Assembly: GCA_023375785.1 (NCBI GenBank)
Contig: SZWC01000548.1
Coordinates: 258,217-322,216, forward strand
Direction: 5' to 3'
Length of the DNA: 64,000 nt
Source: Penium margaritaceum
Lineage: Eukaryota > Streptophyta > Zygnematophyceae > Desmidiales > Peniaceae
Shown piece by piece: positions 34,237 to 46,620 of the stretch (position 1 is its first letter; every line of letters begins with the position of its first letter). A program made the position numbers and the translations under genes. Below the pieces are notes generated by a model, which was not told the DNA's origin, did no database searches, and worked only from the letters and a program-made list of their open reading frames with translations.

Positions 34237-34251
34237 GGGTTATGGGCCCAC
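34237..34251 (+). promoter_or_regulatory. Primer-binding site of E1 (half-tRNA type)
   Basis: GGGTTATGGGCCCAC two bases after the LTR, a full 15-nt complement of the initiator tRNA-Met anticodon arm. Confidence 0.78.
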
Positions 34252-34666
34252 ACTGATCAGTGACCATTGCAAACCCTCCGCTCACATAAGTGGCAGGTTC
34301 ATCGGCATCCAAGACTCGCGGCGTTGAAGACTCAGCTCCATCTGCTCCATCGTCAGCCTACCTAGGCCTAAGGTGTGTACAAGTGTGAGAGGACAGACAC
34401 GAGATCGGCTCGTGGTCCAAACTGCTCTCCACGGACAAGGAACGAGGCCACACTCTGCCCTTGTGGGTATGACCCTTGAGTCCTAACAAGACAAGCTCTG
34501 TCGTTGTGGGTACGACCTCGTGTCTGTGGGAGCACTTCCTCCACCATAGCTAGGGGCCATCGGCTGGAGGGGTAAGCAATGGATTTGCACCTTCCAAATC
34601 GGTAGCAGACAACAGCCTACATCAGCCTACATCGGCCTCAACGAAGCAGAGAAGCAGAGTAGCAGG

Positions 34667-35440
34667 ATGACAACGCCACCTACGACGCTGAGTCTTGAGG
34701 AGCTCAATGGTGGCATGACAAAATTCACAGGGGCAGGTTCACAATTTCCCTTCTGGAAATGGCAGTTTGAGATTGTCATGAGAGTACGCGGCTACTTGAA
34801 GATATTCCTTGGAGAAGAGGTTGAACCACCAAAAGATGACCCTGGGTATGCAGCATGGAGCGCCAAAAACAAGCTGGCGCTAGCCATCCTTGTGACATCA
34901 GTCAATGAGTCACAGCATGTCCATCTCCACGGCATCACCCTCGCATCGAAGGCTTATGAAAAGCTTGCACGTGTGCACCAGTCAACGGCTCTAGCTAATC
35001 GCCTCTTCATCCTTCAAAAGCTAATTGGGATGAGAGTGAGCGAGGGAGAGTCGATTCCGGCCTTCCTGTTGCAGTTTGAAGGTTTGCTGCAACAAGTGAC
35101 CGAGATGAACTAGAAAATCGACACCAACATGCAGGCCATGATTCTCATCATGGCGCTACCTGAAAGCTGGGGTCCTGTGATCACCGTCTTGGGCGGTTGG
35201 AAGGAGGAGGAGCTGACGTATGAGGCAGTGTCCGAGTACGTACGCAATGAGGCCATGCGTCGTAGCGGCAGTGAGGCCAACATCTCAGCCTATGCCGCTC
35301 GCTATGATGGTCGCGGCAGCAACAACTCTTTTTCTGGTCACAGGAACAGCGGAAGCGGTGGCAATGGGGGAAAAGGCAATGGTGGCGGTGGAAAGAGATC
35401 AAAGCGTCCTGGGAAGTGCCACAACTGTGGCAAGCCTGGG
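34667..35440 (+). pseudogene. Copia E1 gag
   Basis: ATG at 34667 (MTTPPTTLSLEELNGG) after a 430-bp leader. The gag body contains FPFWKWQFEIVMRVRGY, AYEKLARVHQSTALANRL and GESIPAFLLQFEGLL. A TAG at 35111-35113 replaces the Trp of MNWKID, then LPESWGPVITVLGGW and a Gly/Ser-rich tail. The zinc knuckle (CHNCGKPGH) is broken by a 7-bp deletion near 35440, between two GGGCAC repeats that E2 retains, which shifts the frame into pol. Confidence 0.9.
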
Positions 35441-37131
35441 CACGGGAGTGTAGAGCTCCCAAGAAGGAAGACGGAGGCAAGGGTGGCAAGAACGAGGGCG
35501 GAGGAAAGGGCAAGAAGGAACTTACCAACATGATGGCTGAGAGCGTGCCCACGACCAAGGGAGCGGCGCTGCTCAAGCTAGGAGCGTTCGTGCTCGACTC
35601 TGGCACCGACCATCACTCCTCGAGGGAGAAGGCTGGCTTCGTCTCCATTGAACACACCGACCATCGCTTTCAGTGCGCAAATGGAGGTGTCGCCTACGCT
35701 AAGGGCGAGGGAGACAAGCTGATCAGCATCAGCGTCAATGGTGCAGAGAAAGATCTAAAACTGCAGAGTGTGGTTTCCATGCCCACATTTGCAACAAACC
35801 TCTTGTCGGTCTCCAAAATCACGGACCACGACATGACGGTTGTCTTCACACAGGAGGAGGCTGTGATCGTCAAGAACAAAGACATCAAGATCTCCTACGC
35901 CAAAGATGACCTCGTCGCAGAGGTCCCAAGAGTCGACGGGCTCTACGTGCTGCAGACCAAGCCTGCAGAGAGCTCAGATGAGAGACATGCGGGTGCCGCC
36001 GAGACGGTGGTGCAAACACCTGAGACTGCACGAGAGACAGCCGCTGCGGCTGTCACCTCCACCAACAACACAGATGCTGAGCTGTGGCACAGGCGCTTTG
36101 GGCACGTAGCCAACAGTACGCTGCAGGTGATGCAGCAACAGCAGGTGGATCGTGGGATGGAGGGTTGCAAGGCAAAGGACGAGGCTCGGTGTAAGAAGCT
36201 GTGTGAGCCATGCCTCCAAGGCAAGGCAAAGAGGAAGCGCTTCGAGCGCAATGGTCAGCGTGTAGCGGCCAACTTGGACCTGATCCACTCCGACGTGTGT
36301 GGACCAAACTGCACGCCTTCAAATGTAGGCAGCAAATACTTTCTGACCTTCATTGACGACCACAGCCGCAAGGTGTGGATCTACTTCCTCATGGGAAAAG
36401 GAGAGGTCAAGGAGAAGCTGCAAGAGTTTGTCGCCATGGTGGAGCGGCAGACTGAGAAGAAGGTCAAGGCGCTGCGCAGTGAGAACGGTGGTGAGTACGA
36501 GGCGTGCAAGGGTTGGTTGAACCAACACGGGATCAACCACCAGACCACGACGTCCTACACCCCGCAGAGCAATGGCGTTGCCGAGCGCATGAACCATACC
36601 ATCCTCGGCATGACGCGAAGCATGCTCTTTGACGCCAAACTTCCACCTCGCTTCTGGGCGGAAGCTGCAAGGATGGCCTGCTACCTCGTGAACCTTACCC
36701 CTGCAGCTGCACTTCGTAGGCGGGGCAAGAAGCAGCAAGCAAAGCAGCTCAAGACGCCACATGAGGTGTGGTCGGGAAAGAAGCCGGATGCCTCACATCT
36801 GAAGGTGTTCGGCTGCACTGCCTGGGCAAAGGTCCAAGCAGGCGAAGGGAGTGGGAAGTTGGATGCTCGTGCCCGCAAGTGCATCATGGTCGGCTACGAC
36901 ACGGCACACAAGGCGTACAGGCTGTGGGACCAGACTGCTGGAAAGCTCATCCGAAGCCGAGACGTCGAGTTTGATGAGAGGACGCTTGGAAAGGGAGAGG
37001 TGTTGGATCCAGTCCACGCTCCCAAAATGGGAGAGTGGGTTGTGCTGCTTGAGTCAGGAGATCAAGTACCTGACAACTGGCAGATCGCGCCAGTGAATCA
37101 AGGGGGTGATTATGTAAGGAGAGTGGCTTAA
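35441..37131 (+). pseudogene. Copia E1 pol, PR and IN
   Basis: A long open frame with no stop until 37129-37131. Protease with VLDSGTDHH near 35593, GAG-pre-IN (DGLYVLQTKPAESSDE, LWHRRFGHVANSTLQ, CEPCLQGK), integrase core (SDVCGPN, FLTFIDDHSRKVWIYF, NGGEYEACKGWLNQHG), NGVAERMNHTI and the tail HLKVFGCTAWAKVQAGEG. The segment is open and conserved against B1, so this part could still encode a functional protease-integrase if initiated. It ends in the linker at TAA. Confidence 0.9.
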
Positions 37132-38994
37132 AGGCTGACACAGCGACGGACTCCGACACTCAGTTTGAGTAGTCCGAGGCTTCAGAGTCGGACTCTGAGG
37201 CCAGTGGCTCTTCCTCTGACGAAGGATCACGAAGGCAGCAAGCATCATCATAGCAGCACCAGCAGCAGCACCAACAGCAGCAACAGCACCAGGACCATGA
37301 CAACGACCCACCAGCAGGAACAATTTGGTGGAGCACGCATCAAAAGAAAGCCACAAAACAGTACGATGCTGACACCGGCACATGGACCGGACTCAGCTGG
37401 TCTTGCTTGGCTCAGGGAGAGCCTGTGACAGTGGCAGACGCTATGACCAGGCCGGATGCGGCCAAGTGGAAGGAGGCACTGGACAGCGAGCTCGCGTCCA
37501 TTGAGGAGAATGAGACATGGGTTCTGGTGGACAGACCCCCAAACGCTCACGTGGTGGGGTCGAAGTGGGTTCTTCGGAAGAAGCTGAAGCACGATGGCAC
37601 AATCGACAAGTACAAGGCGAGAGTTGTGGCGAAGGGATTCTCCCAGCGTGCACGCTCAGAGTACGAGGAGACCTTTGCGCCAGTCGTCACCTTCGCCTCC
37701 CTCGGATCCATGCTAGCCACTGCTGCTGCCAAAGACTTGGAGATCCACCAGATGGACGTCAAGACAGCTTTCCTTTACGGGAAGCTGGAGAAAGAGGTGT
37801 TGATGGAGGTGCCTGAGGGAGTCAAGGCTCCAGAGGGCAAGGTGTGCAAACTCATCAAAGCGCTCTACGGGTTGAAACAAGCCCCAAGGATGTGGTACAA
37901 GGAGATGGACGGCTTCATGGCCGGACTTGCTTTCGCGCACTGCCAGAACGACCCTGGTGTCTACGTGCAAGAGGATGAGCAAGGTCTGATGCTGGTCGCA
38001 CTGTATGTGGACGATCTCATCATCTGCTCGTCTTCCATCGAGCTGCTGAATGAGCTGAAGACCAACCTCAGCAATAGATTCAAGATGAAGGACATGGGTC
38101 CTCTCGAGTACTACCTCGGGATCGCCATCCACTGCAACCGAGCAGCAGGTACCATCGAATTGAGCCAGACGAAGTACATCATGGAGGTTTTGAAGCGCTA
38201 CAACATGAAGGATTGCAAACCCATCAGCACGCCCATGACAACAGACATCGAGCTCTCCTCCTCCATGAGCCCCAGTACAGAAGCAGAACGGCGTGAGATG
38301 GAGAACATTCCCTACCAGTGTGCTGTTGGTAGCCTCATGTATGCCATGGTTGGAACACGCCCTGATATCTGCTACGCTATGGAATAAGTGAGCAGGTTTG
38401 GGGCCAATCCAGGGCCACAACACTAGCAAGCCGTCAAGCGCATCATGCGCTATCTGCAGAAGACACGCCACATGGGACTCCAGTTTGGAGGCCAAGAGGG
38501 ATCTGACCCGCTGCGACTTGTCTGCTACACAGACGCCGACTGGGGAGGAAGAATCGATGACAGAAATTTTACCTCGGGCTTTGTGTGCCTCTTGAATGGT
38601 GGTGCAGTCTCTTGGGCAAGCAGAAAGCAAGACTGTGTCTCCCTCTCTACCGCTGAGGCAGAGTACATCGCTCTGTCAGAAGCATGCAAGGATACACAGT
38701 GGCTACGCAGTTTGCTTGCTGAGATGAAAGTGCCACAGACAGAAGCAACGGTGGTCCGCATCGACAACAAGAGTGCCATGGCAATGGCACAGGATGATGT
38801 CATCTCCCGGCGTACGAAGCACATTGACATCAGGTACCACTACTCGCGCGATCTTGTCACCAAGGAGATTGTGGACCTGGAGTTCGTGAAGACGAAGAAG
38901 ATGCTTGCATATTGCATGACAAAGGTGCTTGACAGCGACTTGCACTCTACAGGTACTCAAGGGATTGGTATGGTCAACGCAACAAATGAATACT
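37132..38994 (+). pseudogene. Copia E1 pol, linker, RT and RNase H
   Basis: The linker has stops at about 37169 and 37250 (the latter a CAG-type TAG). RT runs open from 37407 to 38384: WVLVDRPPNAHVVGSKWV, FAPVVTFASLGSM, HQMDVKTAFLYGKL, ALYGLKQAPRMWY, and the YVDD core in ALYVDDLIICSS near 38010. TAA at 38385-38387 and TAG near 38425 precede RNase H (DADWGGRIDDRNFTSGF, STAEAEYIALSEACKD, TKHIDIRYHYSRDL), which ends ATNEY with TGA at 38994. Confidence 0.9.
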
Positions 38995-39040
38995 GAAGGC
39001 CAAGACAACTGGAGGGCTCACAGCAAGTGGACAGAGGTGC

Positions 39041-39051
39041 AAGGGAGAGTT
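39041..39051 (+). promoter_or_regulatory. Polypurine tract of E1
   Basis: AAGGGAGAG followed by TT directly before the LTR start at 39052. Confidence 0.7.
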
Positions 39052-39709
39052 TGTCATTTTTGTAGTGCCCCTTGACCACTGCTGTACTTTGGACAAGTGT
39101 AGGCATGCACTGCTCCTTTGGAGTATGTCCTCTACGTCCAGTCCTGATAGTCTAGCCGGTAGACGCCCTATGCGACAAGCCTGTGAAGCGCAATGGTTAG
39201 CGTTACAGAGTTAGAGCCGTGAGGTCACGGCTTCGAACCCTGGTATGGGCAATTTTCTTTTTGAACCATAGGATGAGAGGAAGCTTCTAGGATGCTTCCA
39301 GTGGAGGTTGCCACTTGGCGGTCACAGGACGCATGACGTGGCGGACTAGTGACGTGGCCCGGGATTGCCCTGGAAGTGGCCCTCCAAGGAGCCACTACGC
39401 ACACAATTCTAGAGCCGGCTGTAGGACTATAAGTACATGTCACTTGCATGTGATTAATTATCCACTTCTTACCCTTGAGACTTGTGCTGAAAACTGAGGC
39501 ATAAGTTGGCCAACCAAGGGCACATATAAAAGACTTGGGACAAGCTAAAAGGGGGAACCGAGAGGCCACGGAAGGGACAAGCTTTATGAGCTGAACAGTG
39601 TGGAAACACGATCCTGAGGGGGATATCTTCTCATAGCTGAAATGCTATGAGCGGTCGGCGGATGTCACTGTACTCCGTTTTTAGACCGTTTGCCTCAGGC
39701 GGGTTGACA
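39052..39709 (+). repeat. 3' LTR of E1
   Basis: 658 bp, same length as the 5' LTR, ending CGGGTTGACA before the duplication ATTGC. It keeps the tRNA-like boxes (39187-39196 and 39229-39239). Confidence 0.93.
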
Positions 39710-40600
39710 ATTGCAATGCACACCGCATCCATTTTTTGTTGGCGAAGCCTTCTGTGTACCTTTTGCCTCTGGGGATGGACAACTGCCACCACCGGTTAAG
39801 AAACAGGCTCGCTAATATGTATGGCATTTCATCCAATGGTGGGAGCAGTATCGCTATCACCCATTCCTCCGTCGAATATGTACACTTCAGGCATTTGGGC
39901 AATGTGAGAGATGGGGAACAAGAATTTTACTGTACATTTGAGTTCTTGCTTGATACCAGAGTGTGAGTAATGTCGCTATCACCCATTCCTCCAACAAGCC
40001 ACTATAATGCTATGTTTGCCAACCTTTCTTCAAATGCTCGTTCTCATATAAAGTTCAGTTTAGAATTGGAAACATTGACCGGTTCAATTTTGTTTATAAT
40101 TTGACCAGGCACGGTTAGTTCAAAACATGAATTGGGGGGGACAGAGGGGGGGGGGAGAGACCAAATTGAAACTGAATTGTGGATTGATGTTTAGTTTCAG
40201 GTAAAATTGGTCATGCAACAGGCATGTCCAGTTTCTTGTTTGTATTTAAGTTTGCACCAATGTTTCACAATTTCTTCACAAACTTGCAAGGCTAGTTTTC
40301 AGGCACATTCTACACTTGCACAATATCATTTGCCCAGGTAAGAGTAGAATAATAGTGGGAGAGGGGGGAGGAGAGAGAGAGAGAGAGATAGAGAGAGTGG
40401 GGCAGTCATTGGTGAGTGGTCGTGCCCTTCACCCCCTGTCAGCTCTTGTGACTGTTGCATTACCCACACACAAAAACAACAAGTACACGGCCCCTCTTAA
40501 CCACAGTGTTCACATCCGGGTCAGAGAGAAATATTTGGACTCTGAGGTTGATGCAGTGGCACGGACAGTTGAGCCACATCAAGTTGTTGAAGTGTGATCC
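39710..40600. other. Spacer right of E1
   Basis: No gene seen. It holds a poly-G/purine stretch near 40130-40165 and a GA microsatellite near 40363-40400. Confidence 0.5.
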
Positions 40601-40689
40601 CTGCCACCTTACTTCCAATGCCTCAATCTACCCAGATGGAGCTGATGACTACATTTGAAATTGCACCAGCAGAGCAGGAACGTGACATG

Positions 40690-42069
40690 TACGTGAGGTC
40701 AAGCAGCATGGAGTACACTTTTCACCTCTCATTGAACAAGTGACCGGTCAGCACCATGTAATGCTTGAGGTTGACTGCTGTCCACCCGTCTGTGGTAAAG
40801 GCCATCATGCCTTCCACAAGGACCAGGTGGGCATCCACAACCTCCTAGGCTTGCTTGCATGTGGAGTTGCGTTCGTCACTCATAGAGTGCCTCTTGTGTG
40901 CATGGAGGTCTATGCGCGATCCAGTGAGGAGCTTGTGCATCTTCGGCAACTCAATCACCCGCATGGCAAAGGGCACTATGCAGAAGAGATCCATGACATA
41001 ATAACACAGGTGTACATTGGTGTACATGTTGATACAACACATAACAGTAAGTATCTAATGGAGTTTGCAACTAGATCTGAACGACTGTCATGTAGACGAA
41101 ATCCTATACTACTAGCCACTTACAAGGTGTAGTCTCGCAGATTTTTCAAGATGCTTGTTGCCAAGGTGAGTCACCATTGTAGAAGAACTTCTCTTGTTTT
41201 TCTTCTTCACCCTATTGCACAGGGTGCACTTCTTGTAGCCTGGAGCCTTGTCCACAGATGTCCTATAGATGGGACTGCGCATCACCTTCGCGTCATCTAC
41301 TTTGCTGTCTTTGCCGCCAGCGCCTACGACAGGAGTTGGAGCGGTGGCTGCTACAGCTGGAAATGTCTATCCCGGCACCAGAGTGGTGATACGCTTGCAT
41401 CGACAGTAGACACACTGCTTGCAGAATGTGGCAAAAGAGCCGCCAGGCCTGTCAATTGAACGGGGGCAGAGGCGGCACTAGTCACATTGTATTCATGCAC
41501 AGTGGAGGACGTGAAGACGTGTGCTTGGGAAGCTAGAACCAAAGGTCGTGTTGGAGTCAAGAGAGCCAATGGCTGAGTCAAGGTTGTAGCCATAGACGCA
41601 GCGACAGGGTTGGTGTTACAGGGCTGTTTGAGGCATTTGCTTTGGGCCTTGACTGCGTTTCCAGCCATTCTGACAAACATTTTAGTCAACGTCTCCATCA
41701 GAGTCAACGACATTTGTTATTTTCCTCGGTGTCCAGCTGGTCCATGAGATCCGGGTCAACAGTCTCATAGGCGTTGTCATCCGAGCTGTACGTGGCTTCA
41801 TGCTGACCAGTCTTGCGGGTGGATGCAGTGAGGCCGAGGGGTGATACTTCGGTACATGCTCGAGGAGCCGGGTGCCGTGATGATAGCATGCAGGTCTGCA
41901 AGAGACTCCTTGCCGGAAGGTTCCATGGCGGCACTGTGGTTGTCCTATTGAAGTTGGTGGGAGACAATGGACACCTTGCACAAGAGCGGAAAGAAGATGT
42001 AGGAGGAGAACAAGGAGAGGACGTACATGATAGAGGACGGCTCGATGTGCCCTTTGTTGCACGGCTCAC
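40690..42069 (-). pseudogene. hAT-type DNA transposase relic 2 (BED finger and DGWT)
   Basis: On the minus strand, from about 41350: VVGAGGKDSKVDDAKVMRSP leads into KKCTLCNRVKKKNKRSS and TMVTHLGNKHL, a BED-type zinc finger (Cys-x2-Cys, then His-x4-His). Further down is MMAFTTDGWTAVNLKHYMVL with DGWT at 40790-40779, the first hAT catalytic motif, followed by LTGHLFNER and a stop. Open frames 42069-41704 and 41713-41351, rich in Ser, Thr and Pro, may be the N-terminal part. Stops and frame changes show decay. No D-N-A or HxxNL motif follows, so the C-terminal half is missing or lies elsewhere. Relic 1 has its own DGW position, so the two are separate copies. Confidence 0.6.
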
Positions 42070-44646
42070 TGAGCGATTTCAACACGCATGAAAGAAAATC
42101 AGAATGACTCTATAGCATCAAATGAACTGACTTTCTTTCACTGGTCATACGGACCTGAATACGGGTTTTTTAGATGTAATGCTAGGGACAAATCACAATA
42201 GTACATCATTGAAAAGGTATGAAATTAAGTAGAGTACCTCGTCCAACTACGCCGTGTCAAGTGGTTTGAAATTTCAATTCATGGGTATACAAGGAACTAA
42301 GTTCCTTTTTCCTTCATCCAGCTCAAAAATAAACTTTCACATGAAAAATTGGCAATATTATCTGGCATGTGATTACCAAAGACAAATATAACCACAAAAT
42401 AGGATGTGCAAGTGTGGAGCAAGTTTCAAAATCATGCAAAGTGGTGTAAACCTTTGAGACATCACGAGTCATGTGTAAGGTTAGTGGCGGGTGTCTTGTA
42501 GTGAGAACCACCTTAGCAGACCACGCAGCCTCTCACACAAAATACTCATGTCACATTTGGTTCACTTTTACTCATCGATGGTCCAATTGGTTCATTATTG
42601 AGACCATCGCAACGAGATGTAGTAATATTTTAATCATAAGATTCAACCACTTTTGACACATGAGATACGGACCATGCAAATGAACAGAACATACCAAAGC
42701 CTCTTCGAATACAAGATATTGTATGTGCGGTTCAGCTTAAAAACCGAATCAGCTTCATCTTTTGAACCAAACAAATATGGTTTTGCCGCTTGCCACACAC
42801 CAGAACCGATCTGCCATTCAAGTTGATGGCATTGGTGTGGAATGCCCTAATTACCCGACGTCACCGTTTTCCAGTTTTGCACTTCGGTTCGGTTTCCCAA
42901 ACCAGATTGGAAAACCGGACTACTAGCACTACCCCTCCCCTCCCACCCCAGGTCAGCCACTCACCACCAATTCATCACGTCATGTGATGAATTGGTGGTT
43001 TGTACCATTGCTTGATTTCCATCCCTCATTGCTCCACATGTGACTGGCTATGATCCTTAAATCACTGGTCGCTGATTGAATTGCTTTTACAACTCGCTCA
43101 AAAAATCACTCTCCAGATCATGGCAAGTAGTGAATAAATGCCCCCTCTCTTTCAATCTTTTTTCTTCCACTACCCCTCCCTCTTTATACCCTGTCATTTT
43201 CAAGATTATGATGATATTCTCCATACATGGGCATACATGTACAAGGGTAGCATTTCATGTCAGGTTGGAATGTGATGTGAGCCATGCATACTTGTCTGAA
43301 GGACCAAAAAGGTTGGTGAGATGTTGCCCACATGTGGGAGTACAGGTTAAAGAACAATAAAAAAATTGCGTGAACATAGTGATTTTTTCAAGACAAAATT
43401 GCTCAAGCGTAGCATTGGCAGTTTTTGACAGAGAATTATCTGTTTTATGATCAAAGATCGCTGGTTAGGGATGGCAGTAGTCACTTAAGCATCCATCTAT
43501 CGTGAATGGTAGCTTATCACTGCCTTGTTTTAAGGCCCTTACTCATGCCTTGATTATTGTGTTCTTCTCCACATTCTACAGACGATACAAGTTGAAAGTT
43601 GAGAGAAAGGCCATCTTGTTCACTTACCTGCCACCACCAGCTGTAGCCACTGTTTGCATGATTCAATCTTGTGGCACAAGATAAAATCTTGGCCTCGTAA
43701 CTTACAGTATCTGAAGTTTGTGGCAAAAAAAGTGCACACAACAAATATACCTACAGAGAAATTGTCATTTTGAATGTGAATTTGGATAGATAGTTTCCAA
43801 TACTTTTCCCATGAAACCAACATATTTGACACCCTCCATACTTCCGGCACAAAACTAACGGAAAAAAGAAGAGAAAATAAAAACAAAAAGGAAAGAAAAA
43901 AGGCATGCCTCGGGAAAACAAATCCCACTGGGAGGCTTGATAAAGAAGCCCCTACGTGGCAGTCTGCAGGCTCTTCCTATTACAGACCATCGTCGTGCGT
44001 CACTGTACCCATTCTCTGTCTTCTCTCACTTTGAGTACATTGTTTGCACACATTCTGGTAACAGCAGCAATGAAAACTGAGGAGTAATAGAAGCAGTAGA
44101 GCAGTTGTACTGGCATTTATGCAGCAGAAGTAGCAAATATTAAGCAACAGTGACAGTGGCTTCGGAGCAGCAACAGTCGCAAAGTGTAAGCAACAGAGAA
44201 ACAAAATTGTAGGAAGAAGAGGCAGTAATTTGTCGGAAGAAAAGGCAGCAACTTGTACGCAGCAGCTGCATGAACATATAGGAAGCAGCGGCAGCCTTTA
44301 TGCAGTGACAATGGCATAAACAGGAACAGTGGCCGCCGAAGATCAGAGGCAGCACCAGTGTAATTTAGAGCTTTGCCTGCCAAGATTGAGTCTTAATCTC
44401 TTTATACACATATCCCTTGCAACCAAATATTGAGTCTTGCACAAAGCTGTTTTATGAGTGTTGGTCGGTTTCTGATGACGAGCTTCTGGTGATGAGTGAA
44501 AGCTATGGCTCTGCACCTGCCAAGCTTGTGGCGGAGCCCACGTGAAGCCACATAAGATGGATTGGCCCATTGGTGGTCCTCGCACAGAAACATTGCCAAG
44601 GAGTTGTGCAAGTGGCTTGGGAGATTTCTCCCTTCTCTCAAGTTGA
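42070..44646. other. Spacer with a hairpin and a GCA-rich tract
   Basis: No gene recognised. A 16-bp perfect inverted repeat lies at 42963-42999. From about 44050 to 44330 the sequence is rich in GCA/CAG triplets with a loose period, perhaps a decayed Gln- or Ala-rich coding stretch. Confidence 0.45.
42963..42999. repeat. Perfect hairpin, 16-bp arms
   Basis: ACCACCAATTCATCAC (42963-42978) and its exact reverse complement (42984-42999) are separated by GTCAT. Confidence 0.85.
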
Positions 44647-44700
44647 GAGTATGTTTCAGGGTGAAAGTATCTCTTAGGGTGAGATTATCTCTTACGGTGA
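44647..44700 (+). repeat. 18-bp tandem repeat, three units
   Basis: Units at 44647, 44665 and 44683, of the type AAGTATCTCTTAGGGTGA, with a few differences each. Confidence 0.75.
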
Positions 44701-44862
44701 TGAATTGTAGGTACTGCTCAACACAGAGAAATGAAGGCATGAGCATGATTATTGAATAGGTAGATACACACTTAATTGTATCAAAGTCCCTGTTTATAGA
44801 ACACAGCATATGCCACACACACGTACATGGCATGACGAAACTTGGTATCACATTCCGTGGAA

Positions 44863-45012
44863 AAGGGCACTATGGTATGGTATGATGTGGCATGGCATGG
44901 TGTGGTACAATGAGGTGTGGTGTGATTTAGCATGGCTGAGCGTAGTGAGGTATGGAACAGTGCACCACATACATTGCCAGAAACATCAAAGGAACATGCC
45001 AAGCCATGCCAC
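44863..45012. repeat. Degenerate 5-bp satellite, GGTAT/GGCAT strand
   Basis: Runs of ATGGT, GTGGC and CATGG units. This is the G/T-rich strand of the kind of repeat that is A/C-rich further right. Confidence 0.65.
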
Positions 45013-45409
45013 CGTGCCATGTGGAATGCGACTATGCTAACTAAACCACACACACACAACACATTGTGACTACGTAAAAAAAAGTGATCTCCTCCTAACA
45101 CAGAAAAGGTACCTCCAGGCTCAATGTGTTCTACAATTGAGCATGACGTGCACTCACAAGTCGGTGAGGGCGGTGAGTGCCATAAGTGTGGTTGGCATGC
45201 TGCCTGTTAGTCGGTTGCCATCGATGCAGCTGTATTATACCTCACAAAGAAGCGGAGTATTGACATATGATAGAGACTATGTTTTGCTACAGACTCAGAC
45301 TTGACAGGCCTGCCCATTATCTGATCTGCTATTCCACAAGATCAGCAATGATGCAAAAGCGATGAAAAAAACCATAGACATGATGTCACACCTAACAACA
45401 CACATTAAC

Positions 45410-46500
45410 GGTTCATTACATGGCACGACACATCTCAAAAAGACACGACACGACAGGAATCGACACATCACAACACAAAGTAACACAACACGCCGTGACA
45501 GAACACGGCATGGCACAACACAACACAACACGAAACAACAAGATACAAAACAATGTGACAAGACTCAACATGACATAACACGACAGGGCAGGATACGACA
45601 TGACACAACATGAGACGACAGACATGACACAACACAACAGGACACACCACAACACAACACAACACAACACAACACAATCCAACACAACACAACACAACCC
45701 AACACAACACAACACAATGCAACATGACACAAATTCACAGGACACAACATGGCACAAAATCACACAACATGAAACAATATGACTTGACATGACACCACAC
45801 GACATCTCGATACGACCTAGTACGACACGACAACACACGACACGTTGCAACACAAAACCAAACGACAGGACAAGACATTCCACAACACAACACGATACAA
45901 CACAACACAAAACACCACAATATGACATGACACGCCACAATACGACATGATACGTCACAATACGTCATGCCACAAAATGATACACAGGACATGACAAGAC
46001 ACAACGAAACTCAACACAACACGAAATAAAACAATACGACTTCACCTCAATCAACAAGACACAAAATGACATGTTAGACTATAGCCAAACATTACAACAA
46101 GATGTGAAGCGACATCATACGGCACGATACAACACAATACGACACAATTTATTACAACACAATACACCATGAAATTTAACGATATAATATAGCATAGCTT
46201 GGCACAACATGGCTAAACGGCCACCATTTGGCGAGGCACGACATGACCTAACATGATATGACACAACACGGCATGAGATGACCAACATGACACAGAACAA
46301 CATGACGAACTCACACAACATGACACAACATGACAAAGACACGATAGCACACAACAAGACAGCAGACACACAACCGGACACAACACAACACAACAGAACA
46401 CAACACAACAAAACACAACACACACAACACAAGAAGACACAACAAAACACAACAAGACACAACACAGTACAGCAAGACGCAACACAAAATGACAAAAAAT
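45410..46500. repeat. Degenerate 5-bp satellite, ACACA/ACACG type
   Basis: About 1.1 kb of ACAAC, ACACG and GACAT-like units with a 5-base rhythm, most regular at 45640-45720. It contains no stop-forming trinucleotides in several frames, which creates long artificial reading frames rich in Cys and Val or in Gln, Asn and Thr. Confidence 0.85.
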
Positions 46501-46520
46501 GACATCCATGCCGGATTTGG

Positions 46521-46620
46521 GTGACTACGATTGGCACAGTGGTGACTACGGCTTGCAGTGGGGTGGCTACCAACAGCAGTGGGATGTTCACCAATGGCAG
46601 TGGGGTGGCTCTCACTGACA
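46521..46620 (+). repeat. 21-bp minisatellite, about 4.8 units
   Basis: Units begin at 46521, 46542, 46563, 46584 and 46605, close to GTGGCTACCAATGGCAGTGGG. In one frame from ATG at 46509 it encodes a short Trp/Gln/Gly-rich peptide ending with TGA, probably by chance. Confidence 0.85.

Larger units (their letters stand above)
33577..39709 (+). mobile_element. Ty1/copia element E1, structurally complete
   Basis: A 6133-bp element with two 658-bp LTRs, perfect target duplication ATTGC (33572-33576 and 39710-39714), primer site, gag, PR, IN, RT, RNase H and polypurine tract. The LTRs differ by about 25 substitutions by eye and no indel, so the insertion is not very recent. Several stops and one frameshift block translation of a full polyprotein. 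Confidence 0.95.

Noticed and set aside
45410-46620. Long minus-strand frames rich in Cys and Val (up to 180 codons)
   Set aside because: They are by-products of the 5-bp satellite, open in several frames on both strands, with no start context or known domain.
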